This document shows, piece after piece, positions 42,946-50,870 of a DNA stretch of 64,000 nt. The DNA is from Gemmatimonas sp. (GTDB lineage: Bacteria > Gemmatimonadota > Gemmatimonadetes > Gemmatimonadales > Gemmatimonadaceae). Position numbers and translations under genes: made by a program. The first letter of the stretch is position 1. Every line of letters begins with the position of its first letter. The notes below the pieces were generated by a model that did not search any database, had not been told where the DNA came from, and was given only the letters and a program-made list of their open reading frames with translations. Location of the stretch: positions 18,558 to 82,557 of the forward strand of contig JANYJW010000012.1 of the NCBI GenBank assembly GCA_025361705.1, written 5' to 3'.

Positions 42946-43851
42946 GTGACCACCGGCGAGCGGCTGGCGGCGGAGCTGCGTCGCGCCTGGTGCGGCGAGC
43001 CGTGGCATGGGCCATCCGTGGCCGCCGTCCTCGGGCGACTCGACGCGCGGCGTGCGGCGCATGCGCGCTGGCGCGGCTCGCATTCGCCATGGGAACTCGT
43101 GCGGCACCTCACGACGTGGGTGGACGTGCCGCTGCGGCGGCTCGACGATGCGGCGTACGAGCCGACCGTGGACGCGGACTTTCCGGTGCCGGCCACCGGG
43201 GACGACGCGCAGTGGCAGCGCGACGTGACCGCGCTGGGGGCAGCCATCGAGGCGCTTGCTGTCCGTGTCTCGGCGATGTCCGACGCGGCACTCGACGTGC
43301 CCGTCGGCGTGCGAGGCTATACCGTCACGCGCATGGTCGATGGCGTGGTGCAGCACCTCGCGTATCATGCGGGGCAGGCGGCGCTCCTTGCGCGGCCCAA
43401 GGAGGAGGTGGCCAATCTCCTCGCGCCGGCCCCGCTATTTCCGCTTGGCGCTGTCGCGATGGCCGAGATTGGCAATCGCTACATGGTCGGCGCGCACTTT
43501 GATCCACCGCGCGCGCTCGGATGGGGGCTCATCATGCTCGGCGCCGCGCTGGCATACTGGGCGCACGAGCACTTCGTGGCGCGTCGCACGCCGGCGGCGC
43601 CGTGGCGCGCCCCGCGCTCCATCGTGCGTGCCGGGCCGTACCGATTCACGCGCAACCCGATGTACCTGGGCTTCCTGATCATCCAGGCGGGCATCGGCTG
43701 CGTCCGGCTCAATCCGCTCTACCTCATCTTGCTGCTCCCGACGTGGGCGTTCATCCACTGGGGCGTCGTGCTGCGCGAGGAACCGTTCCTGCTGCGCACG
43801 TTCGGCGCGTCGTACCAGCAACTGCTCGACAGCACGCGGCGCTGGTTCTAG
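42946..43851 (+). CDS. Fusion of DinB-like domain and isoprenylcysteine-type methyltransferase
   Basis: This encodes 301 residues without any interrupting stop. Residues 1-150 are a DinB-family four-helix domain, with metal-binding His candidates in SPWELVRHLTTW and VVQHLAYHAGQAA. Residues 155-301 are a membrane protein with about four helices and the phospholipid or isoprenylcysteine methyltransferase signature GPYRFTRNPMYLGF and LREEPFLLRTFG, which binds S-adenosylmethionine. Such domains are normally separate proteins. The join falls near APLFPLGAVAMAE, the normal start region of the second family. A lost stop codon between two neighbouring genes could have created the fusion. Confidence 0.85.
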   Translation: MTTGERLAAELRRAWCGEPWHGPSVAAVLGRLDARRAAHARWRGSHSPWELVRHLTTWVDVPLRRLDDAAYEPTVDADFPVPATGDDAQWQRDVTALGAAIEALAVRVSAMSDAALDVPVGVRGYTVTRMVDGVVQHLAYHAGQAALLARPKEEVANLLAPAPLFPLGAVAMAEIGNRYMVGAHFDPPRALGWGLIMLGAALAYWAHEHFVARRTPAAPWRAPRSIVRAGPYRFTRNPMYLGFLIIQAGIGCVRLNPLYLILLLPTWAFIHWGVVLREEPFLLRTFGASYQQLLDSTRRWF

Positions 43852-43866
43852 CCACGCAGGTGTCGG

Positions 43867-46455
43867 TCACGTGCCGCGCCGCTTGGCGCGCGCCGTCGGG
43901 GCGGCCTCCAGCGGGTTGTCGGGCCAGTGGTGCTTGGGGTAGCGGCCGCGCAGGTCCTTGCGCACCTCGAAGTACGAACGCGCCCAGAAGCCGGCGAGGT
44001 CGCGGGTCACCTGCACGGGGCGCTGTGCGGGCGAGAGCAGATGCAGCGTCAGCGGTACGCGCCCCTCGCCCACGCGCGGCGTGTCCGCCAAGCCGAACAA
44101 CTCCTGGAGCCGCACGGAGAGCCCCGGCGCCGAGGCATCGGTGTAGTCGATGGGCAGGCGCGACCCGCTCGGCACGACGCAGTGCGTCGGCGCCAGCGCG
44201 TCCAGGCGGTCGCGCTGCTTCCACGTGAGCCATCCGAGCAGGGCGTCGGCGACATCGAGACGCGCGAGCGCGTTGAGCGTGCCGGCTGACTGAAGCCCGG
44301 GGAGAAGCCAAGCGTCGAGTGTCGCGCGCAGCGCGTCGTCACTCACGGCGGGATACGCGGTGTCGATGGCGTGCGCAAAGGCAAGGCGCGCGCGCAGCGC
44401 GACGGCGCGATCCTCCCAGCGCAGCACGGCAAGCCCCTCGTCGCGCACGACCTCCAGCAGCGCTGCCGCCGCTTCGTCAGCGTCGGGCGCATCGACGCGG
44501 CGTTCGCGCAGGGTGATGGCGCCCAGCCGCGTGACGCGCGTGAGCCGCAGGGTGCGCCGCGCCGCATCCCAGTGTCGCACGTCGTCCTCGGTGGCGTGCG
44601 CCCCGAAGTGTTGCTGGACGTCGCCTGCGTCGATGGCCGCTGCCATCCAGATGCGACTTTCACGCGGGTCGCCGTCGACATCGGCGATGGCCAGCCATTC
44701 GGCGGCGCCAAGCGGCTGAGGAACAAGGAACGTGGCTCCGCGTCCATTGCGCAGCAGATAGCGCCCCGGTTCGCCCGGACGCTGGCGCGCGAGCCGATCG
44801 GGATACGCGAGCGCCACGAGCAGGCCGACAGCGCGCTCTCGCGTGGCGGCGGCCGTGGCGGCGGCCGTGGCGGCGGCCGTGGCGGCGTGGGTGGCGACTG
44901 CAGCAGCGTCGTTGGTGTTCTCGGACTCGCCGTCGCGTCCGCGTGCGGCTGGCACGCCGAGCGTGCGCCGCAGCGCGTCGGCCTCTTGCCTGACACGCTG
45001 CACCCGCGCGCGGTCGGCGCGATGCGCGCTCGCAAACACGGGGTCGCGCAATGCGCGCACCCGGTCGGCCAAGTCGGCGTCACCCTGGGCGGCCTCGCGG
45101 TCGAACAGGTCGCGCTCGCCGAGGAGGGCCGCAATGTCGCACGCGAGCGCGCCGAGTCCCAGCTGGTGTCCGCGCGCCACGAGGTGCGCGAGCCGCGGGT
45201 GGGCTCCCAGTGCGGCCACTCGGCGTCCGTGCGCGGTGATGCGACCGGCAGCGTCAATGGCATCAAGGTCATGCAACAGGGTGCGCGCCTGCCGCAGGGC
45301 GCCGTCGGGCGGTGCATCGAGCCACGCCAGCGCGTGTGCGTCGTCGATGCCGGCGACCGCCAGCTCGAGTGCGAGCGGCGCCAGGTCGGTCTCGAGCATC
45401 TCGGGGGTGCGGTGCGCCAACAGCTGGGCGTCGTCGCCCTCTGCCCACAGCCGGTAGCACACTCCCGGGGCGAGCCGGCCAGCGCGGCCGCGGCGCTGGT
45501 CGGCGCTTGCACGGGAGACGCGCGTGGTGGCGAGCCGCGCCATCCCGCTGCGCGCATCAAAGCGCGGCACGCGGGCGAGTCCGCTGTCGATGACCACGCG
45601 CACTCCCTCGATGGTCAGGCTCGTCTCGGCGATGGCGGTGGCGAGCACCACCTTGCGCCGACCGTCGGGGCTGGGGCGGATGGCGCGGTCCTGCGCATCG
45701 AGCGGCATCGCGCCATGGAGCGCAATCACGTCGACGGCCCCCCCGACATCGTCGAGCAGCGCCGCAGTGCGCGCGATCTCGCCCTGGCCCGGCAGGAAGA
45801 CGAGGATGTCGCCCACCTCATCGGCGAGCGCGGCGCGCACCGCCGCTGAGGCGGCTGCCTCGATGCGCTGCCGCTCACGCGGCGGCCGATGATGGGTGAC
45901 CACGGGATGCATGCGTCCGTGGCTCTCGATCATGGGCGCGCCGCCGAGCAGCGCTGCCACGGGCGCGGCGTCGAGCGTGGCCGACATCACGAGCAGGCGC
46001 AGGTCGTCGCGCACGAGTCCGCGTGCATGGAGCGTCAGCGCGAGCCCGAGGTCGGCGTGCAGGCTGCGCTCGTGAAATTCGTCGAACAGCACCGCCGACA
46101 CGCCCTCCAGCGCCGCGTCATCGCGCAGCATCCGGGTGAGCACGCCTTCGGTGACCACCTCGATGCGCGTCCGCGACGAGACGCGCGACTCGAGGTGCAC
46201 GCGGTAGCCCACCGTGCCGCCCACATCGTCGCCGAGCAGGCGCGCCATGTGATGGGCGGCGGCGCGCGCGGCGAGGCGCCGCGGCTCGAGGACCAGCAGG
46301 CGGCCGGTGCACCACGGCTCGTCGACGAGGGCCAGCGGCACGCGCGTCGTCTTGCCGGCACCGGGCGGTGCCACGAGCACGGCGCACGGCGCCTCGCGCA
46401 ACGCCGTGCGCAGCGCGGGAATGACGTCGTCGATGGGGAGTCTGGGCGCCGGCAC
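43867..46455 (-). CDS. hrpB: HrpB-type DEAH-box ATP-dependent helicase
   Basis: This encodes 862 residues. No ATG lies at the proper place; the GTG at 46455 gives the family's usual short N-terminus (PAPRLPIDDVIPALRTAL). The motifs are Walker A PPGAGKTT (about 30-37), DEFHERS, SATLD, then QRRGRAGR of the helicase C domain, a ratchet region and the HrpB C-terminal domain. HrpB is an RNA helicase with partly unknown cellular role. An Ala-Thr-rich insert near residue 530 is encoded by a 12-bp repeat (44847-44890). It is divergent from lspA, with about 70 bases between starts. Confidence 0.93.
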   Translation of the reverse strand: MPAPRLPIDDVIPALRTALREAPCAVLVAPPGAGKTTRVPLALVDEPWCTGRLLVLEPRRLAARAAAHHMARLLGDDVGGTVGYRVHLESRVSSRTRIEVVTEGVLTRMLRDDAALEGVSAVLFDEFHERSLHADLGLALTLHARGLVRDDLRLLVMSATLDAAPVAALLGGAPMIESHGRMHPVVTHHRPPRERQRIEAAASAAVRAALADEVGDILVFLPGQGEIARTAALLDDVGGAVDVIALHGAMPLDAQDRAIRPSPDGRRKVVLATAIAETSLTIEGVRVVIDSGLARVPRFDARSGMARLATTRVSRASADQRRGRAGRLAPGVCYRLWAEGDDAQLLAHRTPEMLETDLAPLALELAVAGIDDAHALAWLDAPPDGALRQARTLLHDLDAIDAAGRITAHGRRVAALGAHPRLAHLVARGHQLGLGALACDIAALLGERDLFDREAAQGDADLADRVRALRDPVFASAHRADRARVQRVRQEADALRRTLGVPAARGRDGESENTNDAAAVATHAATAAATAAATAAATRERAVGLLVALAYPDRLARQRPGEPGRYLLRNGRGATFLVPQPLGAAEWLAIADVDGDPRESRIWMAAAIDAGDVQQHFGAHATEDDVRHWDAARRTLRLTRVTRLGAITLRERRVDAPDADEAAAALLEVVRDEGLAVLRWEDRAVALRARLAFAHAIDTAYPAVSDDALRATLDAWLLPGLQSAGTLNALARLDVADALLGWLTWKQRDRLDALAPTHCVVPSGSRLPIDYTDASAPGLSVRLQELFGLADTPRVGEGRVPLTLHLLSPAQRPVQVTRDLAGFWARSYFEVRKDLRGRYPKHHWPDNPLEAAPTARAKRRGT
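44847..44890. repeat. 12-bp tandem repeat in hrpB
   Basis: Repeats of GTGGCGGCGGCC (about four copies, the last truncated) encode four-residue Ala-Ala-Ala-Thr units in the helicase on the opposite strand. The in-frame unit can change in number without breaking the gene. Confidence 0.75.
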
Positions 46456-46526
46456 GTCCGTCGGGGAAAGACGTCGGCCGGGTTCCCGGCACAGGCGTCG
46501 CGGCGGTAAGTTAGGCTTCACACCAC

Positions 46527-47096
46527 ATGCCGTCCACGATGGACCTCCAGCGTACCCGCATGCTCTCCTCACTTCGCGACCGCATCTTCGCCTCCGTGGC
46601 GCTTGGCATCCTCGCCGGCGACGTCATTACCAAGCGCATCGCCGAGGCGCGGCTGCCGCTGCACCAGCCGGTGGACGCCCTCGGCGAGTACGTGCGCTGG
46701 ACGCTCACGTACAACACCGGCGCGGCGATGAACATGACGCTGGGCGCCTCGTCGCGGGTCGTCTTTTCGGTGCTGGCGGTCGTGATGATCGTGATCATCC
46801 TGCGCATGTGGCGCGAGTTGCCGCCGTCGTCCACCTGGATGTCCGCGTCCCTCGCGATGATCGTGGCCGGGGCGTCGGGCAATCTCATTGACCGCATCCG
46901 CAGCGCGCATGGCGTGGTGGACTTTATCGACGTCGGCATCGGTGCATCGCGCTTCTGGACGTTCAACGTGGCGGATTCCGGCGTGACCGTGGGCGCGATC
47001 ATTCTCGCCTTGTACACGTGGCACGAGCCGGCCGAGGCGCTGGGCGCACCGCCGGCACCGCCGGCACCGCCGGCACCGCCGGCACCGCCCGCGTGA
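46527..47096 (+). CDS. lspA: Signal peptidase II (prolipoprotein signal peptidase)
   Basis: This encodes 189 residues with four membrane helices. The catalytic aspartates are D122 in GNLIDRI and D150 in FNVADSG, and YNTGAA is the first conserved block. It cleaves lipoprotein precursors ahead of the lipidated Cys, which fits the many lipoproteins in this window. The C-terminus ends in a Pro-Ala tail of PPA repeats encoded by a 9-bp repeat. The ATG at 46539 is an alternative start. Confidence 0.93.
   Translation: MPSTMDLQRTRMLSSLRDRIFASVALGILAGDVITKRIAEARLPLHQPVDALGEYVRWTLTYNTGAAMNMTLGASSRVVFSVLAVVMIVIILRMWRELPPSSTWMSASLAMIVAGASGNLIDRIRSAHGVVDFIDVGIGASRFWTFNVADSGVTVGAIILALYTWHEPAEALGAPPAPPAPPAPPAPPA
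47048..47092. repeat. 9-bp tandem repeat at the 3' end of lspA
   Basis: Four to five copies of CCGGCACCG encode the Pro-Pro-Ala tail of signal peptidase II. Copy number could vary without frame change. Confidence 0.7.
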
Positions 47097-47151
47097 CCGG
47101 GCACCGCGCCGTTGGCTGCGGCGCGCCTCCCGGCGCACGCTAGGGTCGCCC

Positions 47152-47883
47152 ATGTCCACGGCCTTCGTCGTCGGCGCAACGGGCTACACCGGTCGGCATG
47201 TGACCGAGCGCCTGGCGCGCGAAGGTGCTGCCGTGGTGGCGCACGTACGCGCCGACTCGTCGGCGCTGGGCGCGTGGACCTCGCGCTTTGCCGCCGCGGG
47301 GGCCAGCACCAATGCCACGCCGTGGACCGACGACGATATGGCGCGCACGATGGCGCGCCTGCGCCCCGACCTCGTCTTTCTGCTCCTCGGAACCACGCGC
47401 GCCCGCGCGGCGCGCGACGAACGCGCCACGGGCACGGCGGCGGGCTACGAGGCCATCGACTACGGACTCACCGCGCTTGTGCTGCGTGCCATCCGCTCGG
47501 CGGGCATCCGCCCCCGCGTGGTCTACCTGTCGTGCACGGGGGCACGTGCCGACAGCAGCAACCCGTACCTGATGGTGCGCGGTCGCTTTGAACAGGAGTT
47601 GCAGGCGAGCGGCCTGCCGTATCTCATCGCGCGCCCCGTGTTCATCTCGGGGAGCGACCGCGATGAGCGCCGCATCGCTGAGCGTGCCGCGAGCGTCGTC
47701 GTCGACGCGCTGCTGCAGGGCGCCGCCGTGCTGGGGGCGCGCGCGCTGCGCGACCGATGGGCCACCTTGTCGGGCGTGACGCTGGCGGCAGGGATGGTGC
47801 ACCTCGCCCTCGACGCGCCAGATGGACGAGTCGTCGCCGATGCTGCGGCCATCCGTCGTGCCGCCATCGCGCCGGCGCCATGA
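47152..47883 (+). CDS. NAD(P)-binding Rossmann-fold protein (SDR/NmrA-like)
   Basis: This encodes 243 residues. The N-terminus FVVGATGYTGRHV is the nucleotide-binding glycine motif of atypical short-chain dehydrogenases, with VFLLLGTT and VVYLSCTGA as later strands. Catalytic Tyr-x-x-x-Lys is not evident, so it may be a redox sensor or an NAD(P)-dependent epimerase-like protein of unknown substrate. The stop overlaps the next gene's ATG by 4 bases. Confidence 0.85.
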   Translation: MSTAFVVGATGYTGRHVTERLAREGAAVVAHVRADSSALGAWTSRFAAAGASTNATPWTDDDMARTMARLRPDLVFLLLGTTRARAARDERATGTAAGYEAIDYGLTALVLRAIRSAGIRPRVVYLSCTGARADSSNPYLMVRGRFEQELQASGLPYLIARPVFISGSDRDERRIAERAASVVVDALLQGAAVLGARALRDRWATLSGVTLAAGMVHLALDAPDGRVVADAAAIRRAAIAPAP

Positions 47884-48479
47884 CCAAGCGCTACGATCAG
47901 GCGTACTTCGACCGCTGGTACCGCGACCCGCACCATCGGGTCAACACGCCGGCTGGCGTGCGCCGCAAGGTGCGTCTGGTCCTGAGCGTGGCGGAAGTGC
48001 TGCTCGAGCGCCCGGTGCGCCGTGTGCTCGACATCGGGTGCGGCGAGGCGCCGTGGCGATCGCACCTGCTCGATGAACGTCCCAAGGTGGAGTACGTGGG
48101 CGTCGATTCCAGCGCGTACGTGGTGGAGCGCTTCGGTCGCACGCGCGGCATTCGCCACGGCACGTTTGGCACGCTTGGGGCAATCGATCTTGCCGGCCGC
48201 TTCGACCTCGTTGTCTGCTGCGATGTGCTGCAGTACGTGCCCGCCGTGGAACTTGGGCCCGGCCTGCGTGCGGTCGAGGCGCTGCTCGACGGGGTGGCGT
48301 ATCTCGAGGCGTTTACCAACGCCGATGAACTCGAGGGCGACAAACGGCACTGGCATCAGCGCACGCCGGCGTGGTACCGCCACGCGTTCCGCGACGCCGG
48401 ACTCACCGCGGTGGGCATGCACTGCCTCGTGGGAGAGCGGCTGCGCCACGCCACCCTCGCGCTCGAACGGGCGGAGTAG
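47880..48479 (+). CDS. Class I SAM-dependent methyltransferase
   Basis: This encodes 199 residues. The SAM-binding motif VLDIGCGEAPW is near residues 48-58, followed by EYVGVDSS and the motif FDLVVCCDVLQYV. A C-terminal YRHAFRDAGLTAVG strand completes the fold. The substrate is unknown. The gene is translationally coupled to the preceding NAD(P)-binding protein gene, and the two may act together. Confidence 0.88.
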   Translation: MTKRYDQAYFDRWYRDPHHRVNTPAGVRRKVRLVLSVAEVLLERPVRRVLDIGCGEAPWRSHLLDERPKVEYVGVDSSAYVVERFGRTRGIRHGTFGTLGAIDLAGRFDLVVCCDVLQYVPAVELGPGLRAVEALLDGVAYLEAFTNADELEGDKRHWHQRTPAWYRHAFRDAGLTAVGMHCLVGERLRHATLALERAE

Positions 48480-48485
48480 CTCGCG

Positions 48486-49148
48486 GTGGCGCGGGTGCTC
48501 CTGAAGGTCTGTTGCATTGCCAGCGTGGCGGAAGCCGAGTGTGCGCTGGCCATCGGCGCCGACGCGCTGGGCTTTGTGTCGGCGATGCCCAGTGGACCCG
48601 GGCCAATTCCGGATGCCGACATCGCGGTGGTCGCCCGCGCCACCTTGGGACGCGCGCGCCGCTTCTTGCTCACCAGCCGCACGGCGGCCGACGACATTGC
48701 CGCGCAGGTGCGCGCGGCAGGCACCGACACCGTGCAACTGGTCGACACGCCGTCGCCGGCCACACTGCACGCCCTGCGCGGGCTCGTGCCGGACATCACG
48801 CTCGTGCCCGTCATTCATGTGCGCGGCCCTGCGGCGCTCGACGAGGCGCGCGCACTCGCACCCTGCGCTGATGCCCTGCTGCTCGACTCGGGCAACCCAG
48901 AGGCGGCGGTGCGCGAACTCGGCGGCACCGGACGCACGCACGATTGGGCCATCAGTGCCGAGGTGGTGCGCGCCGTGGCGCCATGCGCCGTGTTCCTCGC
49001 CGGCGGACTGCGCGCCGACAACGTTGCCGCGGCCGTGCGCGCCGTGCGGCCAGCGGGAGTGGATGTGTGCTCGGGAGTGCGGACCGGGGGGCGGTTGGAC
49101 CCGGTGAAGCTGGCGGCGTTCGTGGCGGGACTGCGCACTGAGGATTGA
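48486..49148 (+). CDS. trpF: Phosphoribosylanthranilate isomerase-like protein
   Basis: This encodes 220 residues from a GTG. It is a TIM-barrel protein with the TrpF N-terminus KVCCI (catalytic Cys9; the usual motif is KICGI), the general-acid Asp134 in LLLDS, and the C-terminal phosphate site LAGGLRADNVAAAV and GVDVCSGV. No other tryptophan gene is nearby, and the first glycine of the usual motif is Cys. It could be the tryptophan enzyme or a related isomerase recruited for something else. It begins 6 bases after the methyltransferase stop. Confidence 0.8.
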   Translation: MARVLLKVCCIASVAEAECALAIGADALGFVSAMPSGPGPIPDADIAVVARATLGRARRFLLTSRTAADDIAAQVRAAGTDTVQLVDTPSPATLHALRGLVPDITLVPVIHVRGPAALDEARALAPCADALLLDSGNPEAAVRELGGTGRTHDWAISAEVVRAVAPCAVFLAGGLRADNVAAAVRAVRPAGVDVCSGVRTGGRLDPVKLAAFVAGLRTED

Positions 49149-49268
49149 CAGGACGCTGTACGCCGCAGGCCGTCCGTACACAGGAGCACCGATGGCGTAT
49201 AGCTTACAGCCTGCCGCCCACGGCTACTCTTGCCGTCCCCGCACGCCGCCGCCACGCCGAGTCCACGA

Positions 49269-49907
49269 ATGAACATTGCCGACATGCGCGTGCAGTATTC
49301 CACCGTGGGCATCGCCCGCGAGGAGCTGCGGGACAACCCGGTGGAACAGTTCCGTCTCTGGTTTGATCAGGCGTGCGCGTCGGGCGTCGCCGAACCCAAT
49401 GCGATGTCGCTCGCCACGGCGGGCCGCGACGGGCGCCCGTGGGTCCGCACCGTGCTACTCAAGCAATTCGACGCGCGCGGCTTCGTCTTCTTTACCAATC
49501 TCGAGAGCCGCAAGGCGCAGCAGCTCGGCGAGAATCCGCACGCGGCGCTGCTCTTCCCGTGGATTGCGCTCGAACGGCAGGTGATGATCACCGGCGCCGT
49601 GGAACGGGTGTCCATCGCCGATGCCGCCGCGTACTTCATCACGCGCCCCGTGGGGAGCCAGCTTGCCGCGTGGGCCTCGCCCCAAAGCCAGGTCATCTCG
49701 TCGCGCGCCATGCTCGAAATGAAGTGGGACGAGATGAAGCGGAAGTTCGCAGACGGCAAGATCCCGCTGCCGTCGTTCTGGGGGGGCTACCGCGTACTGC
49801 CCGAGACCTTTGAATTCTGGCAGGGTCGTGCCAGCCGCATGCACGACCGGTACCAGTACGCCAAGGCCCCCGATGGCGCTTGGCGCATCGAGCAGCTGGC
49901 GCCGTAA
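49269..49907 (+). CDS. pdxH: Pyridoxamine/pyridoxine 5'-phosphate oxidase
   Basis: This encodes 212 residues from the ATG at 49269. It shows VEQFRLWFDQA near the N-terminus, RTVLLKQFDARGFVFFTNLESRK for FMN binding, QSQVISSR, and the C-terminal PLPSFWGGYRVLPETFEFWQG substrate-binding block with MHDRYQY. It makes pyridoxal 5'-phosphate in the cytoplasm. It is followed by a strong bidirectional hairpin and appears to be a single-gene unit. Confidence 0.96.
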   Translation: MNIADMRVQYSTVGIAREELRDNPVEQFRLWFDQACASGVAEPNAMSLATAGRDGRPWVRTVLLKQFDARGFVFFTNLESRKAQQLGENPHAALLFPWIALERQVMITGAVERVSIADAAAYFITRPVGSQLAAWASPQSQVISSRAMLEMKWDEMKRKFADGKIPLPSFWGGYRVLPETFEFWQGRASRMHDRYQYAKAPDGAWRIEQLAP

Positions 49908-49929
49908 CCGCGCGTCGCCGGGCAAAGCA

Positions 49930-49958
49930 AAGCGGGCGCCGATGATCGGCGCCCGCTT
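49930..49958. terminator. Bidirectional terminator between pdxH and OB-fold lipoprotein
   Basis: A 13-pair perfect stem (AAGCGGGCGCCGA at 49930-49942 with its complement at 49946-49958) closes on a TGA loop. A-rich sequence precedes and TT follows, so it reads as a terminator on both strands. It sits between convergent genes. Confidence 0.85.
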
Positions 49959-49978
49959 CGTCCTGTGGCTTGCGTTGC

Positions 49979-50791
49979 TTACGGCTTCACGATCTTGGCG
50001 TCTTCCACGATGATCGCGTACGTGTAGCCCGCGCCAAAATCCTGGTTCGTCTTCACCGTCCCGCGGATGGTGATGGTCTGGCCCTTGGCCGCTGGCTCCA
50101 GCATCGTGACGGTGATGTCGTTGGTACCCTTGGCCGCGTCGCCGCTGCCGTCCTGCAGGTGCAGCCAGTTCTTCTTCATCACGGCCTCGTTGTACTTCAC
50201 CACCGTGCCGCGAATGGTCACCGTCTTGCCGCTGAGCGACGCCAACTGCGCCCACGCTTCGGCGACCGTGCGTGCGTCGGCGCCCGTGGCCTTGTCCACC
50301 TTGCCCACCTTCACCGGCGCGGCGGCCGGCGGCGTGCCGCCCATGGCCCCGCCCATCGCCCCACCCATCGCCCCGCCCATTGCCGGCGCAGCGCCTGCTC
50401 CCGTCTTGTTCGCGTCGCTGCCGTCGGGCGTCAGTGTGCCGAAATACACTTCCTTGAACGTGCGCTTGAGCGTCTTCGACTCGAAGTTCGTCATCAGCAT
50501 CGGGTTGTACACGCGCACCGAGGCGCCCTTCTCGATCTTCGTCTCGGGAACCGCGGCCCACACGTCACCTTGCGCGGTCTTCACCTGCAGGTAGACGTAC
50601 GGTGGTGCGTCGAGCTTGTCGACCACCGGGCCGGCCAGCGCGCCGGCCGGCGCCGCGTCGGCGGGTGCGCCTGCGGCGCCAGGCGCCATGGCGGGCGCAT
50701 CGCTCAACGGCACGTTCGCTGGCTCGGGGGCCTTGGACGCGTTGCAGCCGGCGACGAGCGTCGCGAGCAACAGGGGAAGTATGCCACGCAT
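49979..50791 (-). CDS. OB-fold-like lipoprotein in the multihaem cytochrome operon
   Basis: This encodes 270 residues. The ATG at 50791 begins a signal with lipobox LVAGC (Cys16). Two beta-rich OB-like halves are joined by a low-complexity Met-Gly-Gly-Ala repeat. The first contains DVWAAVPETKIEKG. The second contains KTVTIRGTVVKYN, NWLHLQDGSG and TITIRGTVKTN. Such nucleotide-binding-like OB domains occur in exported proteins encoded beside c-type cytochromes, but no ligand can be assigned. It is the third gene after the NapC/NirT cytochrome and the DUF2339 protein on this strand, and it ends at a strong terminator. Confidence 0.8.
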   Translation of the reverse strand: MRGILPLLLATLVAGCNASKAPEPANVPLSDAPAMAPGAAGAPADAAPAGALAGPVVDKLDAPPYVYLQVKTAQGDVWAAVPETKIEKGASVRVYNPMLMTNFESKTLKRTFKEVYFGTLTPDGSDANKTGAGAAPAMGGAMGGAMGGAMGGTPPAAAPVKVGKVDKATGADARTVAEAWAQLASLSGKTVTIRGTVVKYNEAVMKKNWLHLQDGSGDAAKGTNDITVTMLEPAAKGQTITIRGTVKTNQDFGAGYTYAIIVEDAKIVKP

Positions 50792-50870
50792 GAGAGGAAC
50801 TCCTGAAATGGTCAAGTAGGGAACGGCTGGCTCCCGCCCCAAATCTAGGCAGGGGAGGGATGAAATGGGG

